Origin: Bacteroidota bacterium
Lineage (GTDB): Bacteria > Bacteroidota > Bacteroidia > UBA8524
Assembly: GCA_016124735.1 (NCBI GenBank)
Contig: WGMZ01000019.1
Span: 67,217 to 131,216 of the forward strand
Length of the DNA: 64,000 nt
Reading direction: 5' to 3'
Shown: positions 53,714 to 63,248 of the stretch, piece by piece
Numbering within the stretch: position 1 is the stretch's first letter
Layout of the letters: the number at the start of each line of letters is the position of its first letter
Program-made: the position numbers and the translations under genes
The notes under the pieces: model-generated
The model's database searches: none
Told to the model about the DNA's origin: nothing
Seen by the model: the letters and a program-made list of their open reading frames with translations, nothing else

Positions 53714-54432
53714 CGGAGACAGTTTAAATAGTTTTGAATGGCTTTTTCAAATCCCAAATAAAGGGAATCGCAGATAAGTGCATGTCCGATACTCACCTCC
53801 AGTAAGTCGGGAATATTTTCCTGAAAATACTTCAAATTTTCCTGATCGAGATCGTGCCCGGCGTTGATTCCCATTCCGATTGAATTGGCAAAGATTGCCG
53901 CTTTCCTGTATGGAGTGATAGCCTTCACTTTGTTTGCATGATATTGTTTTGCGTAGGCCTCTGTATAAAGTTCGATTCGATCGGCTCCAACCTTTTTTGC
54001 ACCTTCAATCTTATTAAAATCAGGGTCGATAAAAAGGGAAGTTCGGATACCGTATTTTTTAAATTCGGCTATTATTTCATTCAGGTAATTGGCATGCCCA
54101 ATGGTGTCCCATCCTTGATTGCTGGTAAGCGCTGAACGGGTATCCGGAACCAGGGTCACCTGGTGTGGAAGCACTTCAACGACCAGATCCATGAATTTTT
54201 TCTCCATGGGATTCCCTTCGATATTGAATTCGGTTTTTACCACCTTTTTTAGTTCGCGAACATCTGCATAGCGAATATGCCTTTCGTCCGGGCGTGGATG
54301 CACCGTTATACCTTGTGCGCCAAAAGACTCTGCATGGATTGCGGCCTGAACGACGTCCGGATTATTGCCACCCCTGCTGTTTCTAAGGGTGGCAAATTTG
54401 TTGATATTAACAGAAAGCCTCGTCTTGCTCAT
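53710..54432 (-). CDS. pdxJ: Pyridoxine 5'-phosphate synthase
   Basis: A 240-residue TIM-barrel enzyme that condenses 1-deoxyxylulose 5-phosphate and 3-amino-2-oxopropyl phosphate in the DXP-dependent vitamin B6 route. Hallmarks are LSVNINKFATLRNSRGGNNPDVVQAA, GITVHPRPDERHI, VTLVPDTRSALTSNQGWD, ADRIELYTEAYA, GMGINAGHDLDQENL and VSIGHALICDSLYLGFEKAI. It begins immediately after the ABC-F stop on the same strand and is probably cotranscribed with it. Confidence 0.96.
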   Translation of the reverse strand: MSKTRLSVNINKFATLRNSRGGNNPDVVQAAIHAESFGAQGITVHPRPDERHIRYADVRELKKVVKTEFNIEGNPMEKKFMDLVVEVLPHQVTLVPDTRSALTSNQGWDTIGHANYLNEIIAEFKKYGIRTSLFIDPDFNKIEGAKKVGADRIELYTEAYAKQYHANKVKAITPYRKAAIFANSIGMGINAGHDLDQENLKYFQENIPDLLEVSIGHALICDSLYLGFEKAIQNYLNCLR

Positions 54433-56067
<1,635 letters not shown>

Positions 56068-56079
56068 TCAAAAGAGGGG

Positions 56080-56087
56080 CAAAGGTA
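56080..56087 (-). promoter_or_regulatory. -7 promoter box for the ABC-F gene
   Basis: On the minus strand this reads TACCTTTG, 21 bp upstream of the ATG at 56058. Confidence 0.55.
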
Positions 56088-56395
56088 AGGTTTTTAATGT
56101 GTAGACCCTAGAGCGTGCTTTGTTGAATTTGACTGTCAGATGAGTGCACTTTCAGATATCGAGATCTCGATTCAGGATGCAATTGTAAAATGCAAAAGAT
56201 GTCTATTCTTTCTTGTGATCTTTGCACCTAATTCACGTTGCATGAGTCTCCGTTTTGATACCATCAAGAGTTTTCACGAAGGAGTTATATCCCAAAATTT
56301 TCAAATAGAATCTGACTCAATCCTCGATTTATTCATGTTCGTTTTGCCTTGACACTTCGGCCTTGCTCAGTGTAAAATCCAAACGAACCAATAAA
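56088..56395. other. Gene-free stretch before the dispersed repeat
   Basis: About 300 bases with no convincing coding frame; a 70-codon open frame at 56140-56352 has no protein-like features and no promoter box. Nothing else recognised. Confidence 0.4.
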
Positions 56396-56710
56396 TCAAG
56401 GCTAAAATATGCTTACTTGCTCTCCTTTTTTTTAAACGACCGTCCATTGCATCTGGCCTCCATAAACAACATCACGCCATACCGCTGCCCGCTTTTTGGC
56501 CAGTCCCACCCACATCCTGGTTTTGGATTTCTACTTTATCTGGCGCCAGCCATTTGTGCTTAGCTTTCGTCCCGAAATTTATCGGGAGGGTACCTGCCGC
56601 TCGATGAATTTTTTCATAATCCTTAGTGCACTATAATCATATTTAGCTCTCCGCACTCTAACTTTGACGAAGCCGCTGGAGGTAATTGCGCTTTTTTGTT
56701 TCTTTTTATT
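56396..56710. repeat. Dispersed intergenic repeat, copy 2
   Basis: Shares ordered blocks with 19302-19602 in the same orientation: TCAAGGC-AAAATATGCTT, CCATTGCATCTGGCCTCC, ACATCACGCCA, TTTTGGCCAG-CCCACCC, the GTCCCGA...TCGGGAGGG hairpin and a terminal GCGCTTTTTTGTTTCTTTTT. The loop and spacer bases differ, so the copies are old or under partial constraint. Non-coding. Confidence 0.75.
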
Positions 56711-56842
56711 CATGATTGTCAGCTGTTCATAGGTATTCATGAATGCTTCGCATTTTTCGAAAAAAAGTGAGGGTAAAAAATAATAAAATTGAATTTTTGG
56801 ATTAGCCAAAAAGATAATTAGAAGTAAATTAACGGAGACTCA

Positions 56843-57285
56843 TGCCGCTTACTTCAGTTATGTCGCTTACGTCAATGGATTAGCTTCGCTGATCCAGGTA
56901 TGGGGTTGCCTAAACAAAAAGCCGCCATCCGTCACTTTGTTCCGGCTGCCGCTTACTTCGCTTACTTCAGTTATGTTGCTTACGTCAATGGATTAGCTTC
57001 GCTGATCCAGGTATGGGGTTTGCCTAAACAAAAAGCCGCCATCCTTCACTTTGTTCCGGCTGCCGCTTACTTCGCTTACTTCAGTTATGTCGCTTACGTC
57101 AAAGGATTAGCTTCGCTGATCCAGGTATGGGGTTTGCCTAAACAAAAAGCCGCCATCCTTCACTTTGTTCCGGCTGCCGCTTACTTCAGTTATGTCGCTT
57201 ACGTCAATGGATTAGCTTCGCTGATCCAGGTATGGGGTTGCCTAAACAAAAAGCCGCCATCCGTCACTTTGTTCCGGCTGCCGCT
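56843..57285. repeat. Four tandem 104/114-bp units beside tRNA-Pro
   Basis: Units begin with TGCCGCTTACTTC at 56843 (104 bp), 56947 (114 bp), 57061 (114 bp) and 57175 (104 bp), ending in a partial TGCCGCT at 57279. They are nearly identical; the 10-bp difference comes from an extra 9-bp stretch near the start and one extra T in GGGGTTTGCC. On the minus strand each unit carries GGATGGCGGCTTTTTG, like the 3' side of a terminator. The 104-bp units break any common reading frame, so a repeat protein is unlikely. Confidence 0.88.
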
Positions 57286-57344
57286 TTTTTCATTTCCAGT
57301 GCTCGCTTGAGCCTTTGGCTCAGATTCGCCTGGAAATGAAAAAA
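57285..57344. repeat. Long nested inverted repeat
   Basis: TTTTTTCATTTCCAG (57285-57299) and CTGGAAATGAAAAAA (57330-57344) form a perfect 15-bp stem, enclosing a second perfect hairpin TGAGCC-TTT-GGCTCA (57308-57322). It lies between the tandem units and the tRNA terminator. Confidence 0.85.
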
Positions 57345-57366
57345 CCGCTCATGCTTCGCATGGCGG
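57339..57366 (-). terminator. Rho-independent terminator of tRNA-Pro
   Basis: Minus strand: CCGC-CATGC (57366-57358), loop GAA, GCATG-A-GCGG (57354-57345) and then T6. One bulged base; 11 bases after the tRNA 3' end. Confidence 0.78.
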
Positions 57367-57377
57367 CTTTTTGTTTG

Positions 57378-57451
57378 TCGGGGTGACTGGATTCGAACCA
57401 GCGACCTCGTCGTCCCGAACGACGCACGCTACCGGGCTGCGCTACACCCCG
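57378..57451 (-). tRNA. tRNA-Pro (anticodon CGG)
   Basis: The minus strand folds into a cloverleaf: acceptor CGGGGTG (57451-57445) pairs with CACCCCG, a D arm with AGCGCAGCCCGGTAGCG, anticodon stem CGTCG/CGACG with loop TTCGGGA giving anticodon CGG, and a T arm with GGTTCGAATCC. No CCA is encoded. The terminator follows at once. Confidence 0.93.
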
Positions 57452-57730
57452 AAGATTATTTTACCCTTTTACCGGTTTACAAGTATGTTTCCGATTGGAA
57501 GCACTTTTTGCGGTCAGGTATCGGGCGGAGTCTGTCCTGAGGAAACTCGATGAACTATGCCCCGATTGTTTATTGCGAATATAGTATGTGTGAAAATATA
57601 TCTCCAACTCAATATTTGATCTGAATTAATGAAGTCATTCTGCCTTTTCGTCCTGAAAAGAATCATCTTCGTAAGGTAGATTATGTGCGACACAGGCAAC
57701 GTTAGTGAGAAATATTTGTCATCCGTATAC

Positions 57731-59716
57731 ATGCGGCTTTTCATTCTTTCTGCCCTCACTTTCTTACTTCATCTCCGGCTTAATGCCCAATCCAGTGTAA
57801 TTCGAAGTTTCAAGGAAACGGGAGGAACCGTGAGTACCGGGAATGGCGGAAGCGTCAATAGCTTTTCGAATGGCGATGTGTTGGTGGTAAATGAACGCTG
57901 GACGAATTTCTATCAGAAGGGAATTCAGTTATTCCGTTTGGCGGAACAAGGATTGTCGGTTGTAAACAGCAGAGCGTATTACAATGATTTCACCGTTACG
58001 AATATCAGAACGGCAGTGAGAAACGACTCTGTTTTTATGCTTGCCCAGCATTACAATGGTGGGATTTATAAATTTCTATTTCTTGTCTTTGATAAAGATT
58101 TGGGATTGGTACGATCCAAATTGATTGACGGAAGCAATCCGAATCTTTCCTTATTCGGTTACAGCTTTTTTGCCTCACAGGACGGAAGTTTCAGAATATA
58201 TGGGAATACAACTCTGGCCACATCAAACCAACGTTGTGTAGTCTCTCTGGATGCCAATGGAAACCTGCTTTGGAAATATACGATCGGAGCGGAAGCTCCT
58301 TTATGGGGTGGTTCGGTATTGATGCCTGACGGAACCTTGATTGGGATGAACAGCGGCGCCTGCACTTATGTGGATAAGGACGGCAATGTGACGAATAAAT
58401 TCTCTTTTGGTTCAGCCTTATCCTATACGCTCAATGGGGTAGTGGATAAGGATGGAAATGGAATGTTTTGTCGAACAGGCTATGATTCGGCAGCCTATTA
58501 TGCGGTCCATGTAACAAGTGGCGGAAGTTATACCGGAAGTATAAGCTCCTTAAATATTCAGGCTCCGGTGCTGATTGAAGCATTCCGGGATGGATCCTAC
58601 GTGATAGGAAGCAGTTCTCTGGCTGGCAGCGAGGTCAATCTGAAACTGAGCCTGTTCGATGAAAACAATCAATTCAGCAAAAATCTCTTTATCAGCAATA
58701 TATACGGATATGCTCCCACAGGTGCCTTAAGAGATGCATGCCTTTATTCGTCGCATATAGATGCAAAAGGTAATTTGCTGGTTTTAGGCGTTGCCAACCG
58801 CAAAGGATTTTTTGTCTTTCGCTATAATCCGACACTGGGTTTCGATTGTGGAAACCAAATGAGTGACATACAAAGTTCACAGGCGGTACAAATAACCGGG
58901 AATAACGATACAAGAAACAGCCTGGACATAAAAGTGAGCGATTATATTTTTCAGGAAGAAACACCGGGTAATTATAAACCGGTTTGCCAGTCCTGCGGAA
59001 GTGCCCTGGAAAAAAATCTGATCGACACAATCCTTTGCCTGGACACCAATTTTTTCACTTTGAATGCCGGGAATCCGGGTGCTCAATATATTTGGGATGA
59101 TGGTTCAACAAATGCCACGCGAACGATCACTCAAAGTGGAACCTATTGGGTTCGGATGAGCAATGATTGCGATACCCTAATTGATAGTGCCGTGATTGAG
59201 ATGAAGAAACGGCCAAAGTTGAAGGCGTCTTATACACCCACCGAACCGAATCCCGGTGATGCCATTCAATTCCGAATGGATCCGGATACTATTTCGTTTG
59301 TTCGCTGGTATATCGCCGATACCCTTTTTACTACCCAAAATCAATTCTCCTGGACTCCGGTTAAAAACGGCACCTACTTTTTTGCTCTTGAAGCCTTCAA
59401 TGAACCCGGTTGTTCGGCATATGATACGGTTTCCGTTTCGGTGAATTTGCTCGACTATTATTTCCCCACTGCATTTACCCCTGACCGAAACCGACGCAAT
59501 GATACGTGGGGGCCCGTTGGATTTGGGATACAAGAATTCCGACTTAAAATTTTTAATCGTTGGGGGCAGGAAATTGTTCATCTGCAGAACGAGAACTGGG
59601 ATGGAACGGTAGGTGGTGTAGAAGCGGAAGATGGACTCTATCTTTATATGATTTGGCTGACGGATGATCTCGGAGCAGCCCGTTTTTACAAAGGCTATAT
59701 CTATCTCCTTCGTTAA
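57731..59716 (+). CDS. T9SS type-B cargo protein (gliding-motility-associated C-terminal domain)
   Basis: A 661-residue secreted protein; ATG 57731 begins the signal peptide RLFILSALTFLLHLRLNAQ (the frame is open to 57683). Residues about 60-430 look like a propeller of repeated blades with Gly- and Asp-rich turns (SLDANGNLLWKY, YVDKDGNVTNKF, GVVDKDGNGMF). An Ig-like unit (DTILCLDTNFFTLNAGNPGAQYIWDDGSTNATRTITQSGTYWV) and a PKD-like unit follow. The end is a type-B sorting domain: YYFPTAFTPDRNRRNDTW ... EFRLKIFNRWGQEIVHLQNENWDG ... GLYLYMIWLTDD. Type-B cargo usually needs a PorP/SprF partner, and two are in this window. Function unknown. Confidence 0.85.
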   Translation: MRLFILSALTFLLHLRLNAQSSVIRSFKETGGTVSTGNGGSVNSFSNGDVLVVNERWTNFYQKGIQLFRLAEQGLSVVNSRAYYNDFTVTNIRTAVRNDSVFMLAQHYNGGIYKFLFLVFDKDLGLVRSKLIDGSNPNLSLFGYSFFASQDGSFRIYGNTTLATSNQRCVVSLDANGNLLWKYTIGAEAPLWGGSVLMPDGTLIGMNSGACTYVDKDGNVTNKFSFGSALSYTLNGVVDKDGNGMFCRTGYDSAAYYAVHVTSGGSYTGSISSLNIQAPVLIEAFRDGSYVIGSSSLAGSEVNLKLSLFDENNQFSKNLFISNIYGYAPTGALRDACLYSSHIDAKGNLLVLGVANRKGFFVFRYNPTLGFDCGNQMSDIQSSQAVQITGNNDTRNSLDIKVSDYIFQEETPGNYKPVCQSCGSALEKNLIDTILCLDTNFFTLNAGNPGAQYIWDDGSTNATRTITQSGTYWVRMSNDCDTLIDSAVIEMKKRPKLKASYTPTEPNPGDAIQFRMDPDTISFVRWYIADTLFTTQNQFSWTPVKNGTYFFALEAFNEPGCSAYDTVSVSVNLLDYYFPTAFTPDRNRRNDTWGPVGFGIQEFRLKIFNRWGQEIVHLQNENWDGTVGGVEAEDGLYLYMIWLTDDLGAARFYKGYIYLLR

Positions 59717-59795
59717 CCAGGTGAATCCAGCTACCTTAAAGATGAATCGGAACCCAATATTAGTTTGTTTCCCGATTTAAATTGAAATCCTCTGA

Positions 59796-59803
59796 TAACT
59801 TTG
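59796..59803 (+). promoter_or_regulatory. -7 promoter box for the methyltransferase
   Basis: TAACTTTG fits TAnnTTTG and ends 6 bp before ATG 59810, again predicting a leaderless message. Confidence 0.45.
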
Positions 59804-59809
59804 AAGAAG

Positions 59810-60628
59810 ATGAGTCAGGAAGAACCGGAATTCAATTCATACTACCTAAAGGTAAAGACATATTACGATGAGGATTCACTGAGTTTTAAAAGCAGAGGCG
59901 AATCGAATCCTCTATTAGCAAGAATTCGGGAATCTTTTCGGGAAGAGTCAGAGCCGTTACAATTCAAACATGCGCTGGAAATTGGCTATGGGCCGGGATT
60001 TGATTTGGTTTATTTTTCAGGGAGACAGAAGGCAGGCAAAGTCTACGGACTTGATATTTCTCAGGGAATGCAGCATGTAGCCAAAGAAGCAATTCAAAGC
60101 GCTGGCCTGGAGAATTGCCTTGCCGAGGTGGGAAGTGTGGAAGACATTGAAACCCAATTCCCCGGAATTGAATTCGATTTTATCTATGTGTTTTTCGGTG
60201 GACTCAATACCGTTGAAGATTTGTCAAAAGCGGCAAATCATCTTGACCGGGTATTGCTTCCCGGTGGGAAAATGGTCCTTACCTTTGTTAATAAATGGTA
60301 TCTGCTGGGGATTCTGAAGCCCCTGTTAAAGCTGAAGTTCGGCCTGGCTTTTCGTCGCTTACGAAAAACCTGGGGTGGCTATTCCCTCAGCCGTTTTTTA
60401 CCGAGCAAATGCTATTCTCCGGCAGATGTGAGAAAGGCATTTTCGCGATTCAAAGAGGTAAAGCACCGGGGCTATTCCATCCTGTTTCCTGCCTGGTATG
60501 AACATTCGAAATTCTCCAATCGGCGGCAAACCGAACGTCGGTGGAAATGGGATGCCATGCTGAACCGAACTCCATTGTGGGGCTGTGGAGAGTATACCCT
60601 ATTTGTTTTTGAGAAAAGGGAAAAGTAG
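59810..60628 (+). CDS. SAM-dependent methyltransferase (class I)
   Basis: A 272-residue cytosolic protein with a Rossmann-type methyltransferase core: motif I FKHALEIGYGPGFDLVYFSG, motif II region KVYGLDISQGMQHVAKEA, and FDFIYVFFGGLNTVEDLSKAANHLDRVLLPGGKMVLTFVNKWY. I chose ATG 59810 rather than the in-frame TTG at 59801 because of the promoter box. The closest families act on small molecules or lipids; the substrate is unknown. It lies between a T9SS cargo gene and the polysaccharide operon (opposite strand), so a link to surface glycans is only a guess. Confidence 0.82.
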   Translation: MSQEEPEFNSYYLKVKTYYDEDSLSFKSRGESNPLLARIRESFREESEPLQFKHALEIGYGPGFDLVYFSGRQKAGKVYGLDISQGMQHVAKEAIQSAGLENCLAEVGSVEDIETQFPGIEFDFIYVFFGGLNTVEDLSKAANHLDRVLLPGGKMVLTFVNKWYLLGILKPLLKLKFGLAFRRLRKTWGGYSLSRFLPSKCYSPADVRKAFSRFKEVKHRGYSILFPAWYEHSKFSNRRQTERRWKWDAMLNRTPLWGCGEYTLFVFEKREK

Positions 60629-60741
60629 AGAGGTCGGTATCAGGTGTGAAAGAGCTAAAGTACGGAGCAGGAGGTACAGAGGAGAAAATGTGATTTTGAG
60701 ACGAAGAGATATTGAGCTGAATGCACAATATATTGACCTGG

Positions 60742-61650
60742 CTAGGAGAGAAGCTGCGGTAGTTCTTCCCTGAGCATTTCTTTTACTGAAATGTACTCTG
60801 CCAGTTTGTTAAATTCTTCCTGATAACGGCTTTTTAAGGGGATGGAACAGGTAAAAGCTTCGTAAACCGCTCGGCCAAATTTGTTTCGAAGTTCTACGTT
60901 TGAAATCATCTGCAGGGGCATGCCACTGATTTCTTCTATCAGACGACAAAATCCCTTTTGCGTCAGGATTTCTTCCATGCACAGATTGAAGGTGCCATCG
61001 CCTTCTTTCAAAGCAATTTCGGCAATCAGCTTTCCGGCATCCCGAACATGAATAAACGACATCCTGCTTTGACCGGTGCCGTAAACCGGTATCTCCGAGC
61101 AATCCCTCATCGATTTTAAATAGAAGCTTTGAAACCAACTACCCTTTCCAAAAACCCAGGGAAGACGAATCATTTGTACCCGGTCGGACTGCAAAAAAGG
61201 CTTTTCCGCTTCCACATATTCCCGTGCGAACGAAACAGGATTCACCGGGCTTTTTTCATCCGCCGTTTCGGCTCCCATTTCTCCATACATCAAACTGCCC
61301 GAAACATACGTTACATGTGTTCCCCAATTATTCTTTTGGATATGATTCAGTAATCGTTGGTTCGCACGCCTCCCCTGAAAAGCCGCCCGCTTTCTACCCC
61401 ATTTGCCAAATCTTCGGGCGTTGATACGCGCCAAATGAATAATGCGGTCAGGAGGTTCCTCATCCAATTGGTGCCAGTCAAAGCTGCGTATGTCTCCCTG
61501 AAAAATGCGAATTCCGGATTCCGTTTTGGCCGGTTGACGTAACAGGATGGAAACATGAATTTTCGGATGATAACGCAACAATGCCCGAAGCACTTCCTGT
61601 CCGATAAATCCGGAAGCACCTAAAATCAATACGCGTGCATCGTCATTCAT
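60742..61650 (-). CDS. NAD-dependent epimerase/dehydratase-like protein (extended SDR)
   Basis: A 302-residue protein of the extended short-chain dehydrogenase family, with the dinucleotide-binding loop VLILGASGFIGQEVL, a lock-like GDIRSFDW, and VTYVSGSLMYGE. The usual active-site Tyr-xxx-Lys should fall in NPVSFAREYVEAEKPF, but the sequence there reads F-A-R-E-Y-V-E and shows no canonical YxxxK, so catalysis is doubtful. It overlaps the next upstream gene by 4 bp as the last gene of the polysaccharide run. The sugar substrate is unknown. Confidence 0.8.
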   Translation of the reverse strand: MNDDARVLILGASGFIGQEVLRALLRYHPKIHVSILLRQPAKTESGIRIFQGDIRSFDWHQLDEEPPDRIIHLARINARRFGKWGRKRAAFQGRRANQRLLNHIQKNNWGTHVTYVSGSLMYGEMGAETADEKSPVNPVSFAREYVEAEKPFLQSDRVQMIRLPWVFGKGSWFQSFYLKSMRDCSEIPVYGTGQSRMSFIHVRDAGKLIAEIALKEGDGTFNLCMEEILTQKGFCRLIEEISGMPLQMISNVELRNKFGRAVYEAFTCSIPLKSRYQEEFNKLAEYISVKEMLREELPQLLS

Positions 61651-62558
61651 GTTATACCGAAAACATTTACCCGCTTTTTATCCATCTGAGTGAGAACCCT
61701 TTTCTGGTAATTTTTGGGATGATTTTTTGAAATATATTCTCTGGTACGAAAGGCCAGGTCATAGTCTTCCATGGGATATCCTGCCCGCTGCCATTTTCTT
61801 TTCCATTTTATATCTGTGATCCTCATCAACAGATGATTCAGTCTTGATGGGAAAAAGAGGTTAATCAGGAATTCAGAAAGAAATTTCACTGGCATCATTT
61901 GCCTGTGATCAGTGACTACCTGAGACAGATGGAAGTTGGGCACGTTTTCCTTCAGCCAGAAGTTTTCACGAATCAATCTTTTGTAAAGCGTTGAATTCAC
62001 TACGGGAATCAAAGTGGACAATTCAATGGAAGTATAGCGGTTCCGATCTTCCAATTGAAGATGATCCGAATCCAGGTAATAGTTCATGCAATAATGCTCC
62101 TGCTTATTGAACAGAAAGCTAAGTTTTTTGAATGCATGCATGAAACTCCTGGCAATCCACAGGCGATTGGGAGCAGTCACGATGAAGAAGTCAAAATCCG
62201 TTTTTTCATCTGCATAAAGTTTGCTCAGGGAGCCGGAAATTCCAACAAAGCGGACAAAGGGAAAGCGATAGAGAAAACGCCCGACGGATTTCGCCCGTGG
62301 GATCAGTTCCATGGCGAGCGCATTGCTGATTTTTCTTCTTTCGAAGAGCGGAGTCTTTCCATACAGGGAGTAAAAGGTTCCATCGCTGCTCACTTTCTGT
62401 TCATCCATCATTTCCAGAAGACAGTTTTGGATGTCGACGGGTGTTGAGGGAACTTCCAAAAAACGATGTATTTCATCGGCATTCAAGGGGTATTTGAAGT
62501 AGTCAAAATAGCTCAGTGTTTGCAAGATAGCTGAAGCCAGCAGTTCTTTGTTTTCCAT
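61647..62558 (-). CDS. Nucleotidyltransferase-like protein in polysaccharide operon (hypothetical)
   Basis: A 303-residue cytosolic protein. The segment RFVGISGSLSKLYADEKTDFDFFIV carries the GS...DxD pattern of the polymerase-beta nucleotidyltransferase superfamily (Asp pair after GS), with an N-terminal winged-helix-like region (FDYFKYPLNADEIHRFLEVP). Such proteins occur in Bacteroidota surface-polysaccharide operons, but I know no function. It overlaps the epimerase-like gene by 4 bp and lies 3 bp from the sugar transferase. Confidence 0.65.
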   Translation of the reverse strand: MENKELLASAILQTLSYFDYFKYPLNADEIHRFLEVPSTPVDIQNCLLEMMDEQKVSSDGTFYSLYGKTPLFERRKISNALAMELIPRAKSVGRFLYRFPFVRFVGISGSLSKLYADEKTDFDFFIVTAPNRLWIARSFMHAFKKLSFLFNKQEHYCMNYYLDSDHLQLEDRNRYTSIELSTLIPVVNSTLYKRLIRENFWLKENVPNFHLSQVVTDHRQMMPVKFLSEFLINLFFPSRLNHLLMRITDIKWKRKWQRAGYPMEDYDLAFRTREYISKNHPKNYQKRVLTQMDKKRVNVFGIT

Positions 62559-62561
62559 GGC

Positions 62562-63248
62562 TCAAGACTTGATACTTACCCAAACTTCGTGTGCGGTGGC
62601 CCAGATAATTCTGAGGTCCATAAAGATGTTCCGGTGTGCCACATAGTAGAGGTCGGATTTTACCCTGTTTTCCATGTCGGTTAAGGTAAGCGTTGGTCCT
62701 CTGAAGCCCCGGATTTGTGCAAGGCCTGTTATTCCGGGTTTCACCAGATGCCTCAGGTTATAGGTGGGAATTTGTTTTTCATAGGTTTCGGTATGGTAAA
62801 GCATGTGCGGACGAGGTCCGACCAGACTCATTTCTCCCATTAATACATTTAAAAACTGCGGTAGCTCATCCAGGCTGCTAAGGCGAAGAAAATGTCCGAT
62901 TCGTGTTATTCTTTCATCCTTATGTCCTGCCTGTTTGTAGTCTGCTTCGTCATTCAGACGCATGGTTCTTAGTTTAATACAGGTGAAGCTCCGATTGTTT
63001 TTGCCCGTTCTCTTCTGAAGAAAAAAGGGCGAACCTTTGCTTTCCAAACGAATGAACAGGGCTATCAAAGGAATTATCCAGAACCCAATGCTGAGTAAAA
63101 AGAGCAGGGCGATACTCAAATCGATTCCTCTTTTCATCCATGAATAACCCCATGGTTGGGAATTTGAATGTTGTCTTACAAACAAATCCCAATTGCCGGA
63201 ATGTGAGTGCCATTCCTGACGCGTCAGGTATTTTGCTGGTACTATCAT
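62562..63248 (-). CDS. Undecaprenyl-phosphate sugar transferase (WcaJ/Pgl-type)
   Basis: A 228-residue membrane enzyme that transfers a sugar phosphate to the lipid carrier to start polysaccharide or glycan synthesis. After one N-terminal hairpin helix ([27 protein letters not shown]) comes the catalytic domain: [52 protein letters not shown] and [19 protein letters not shown]. It is the short form without the extra N-terminal helices. It overlaps the O-antigen-ligase-like gene by 4 bp. Confidence 0.9.
   Translation of the reverse strand: MIVPAKYLTRQEWHSHSGNWDLFVRQHSNSQPWGYSWMKRGIDLSIALLFLLSIGFWIIPLIALFIRLESKGSPFFLQKRTGKNNRSFTCIKLRTMRLNDEADYKQAGHKDERITRIGHFLRLSSLDELPQFLNVLMGEMSLVGPRPHMLYHTETYEKQIPTYNLRHLVKPGITGLAQIRGFRGPTLTLTDMENRVKSDLYYVAHRNIFMDLRIIWATAHEVWVSIKS

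Noticed and set aside
56140-56352. 70-codon frame between the ABC-F gene and the dispersed repeat
   Set aside because: No recognisable protein features, no promoter box and no neighbour with which to be coupled.
56843-57285. CRISPR-like direct repeats
   Set aside because: Units are 104-114 bp, contiguous and without variable spacers, and no cas genes are present.
56900-57310. 136-codon frame made of three 38-residue repeats
   Set aside because: It follows the tandem DNA units; the 104-bp units shift the frame, and there is no promoter box or signal, so the repeats are DNA-level only.
57371-57553. 60-codon open frame reading GFEPATSSSRTTHATGLRYTP
   Set aside because: It is the reverse complement of tRNA-Pro, a well-known source of spurious proteins in annotation.
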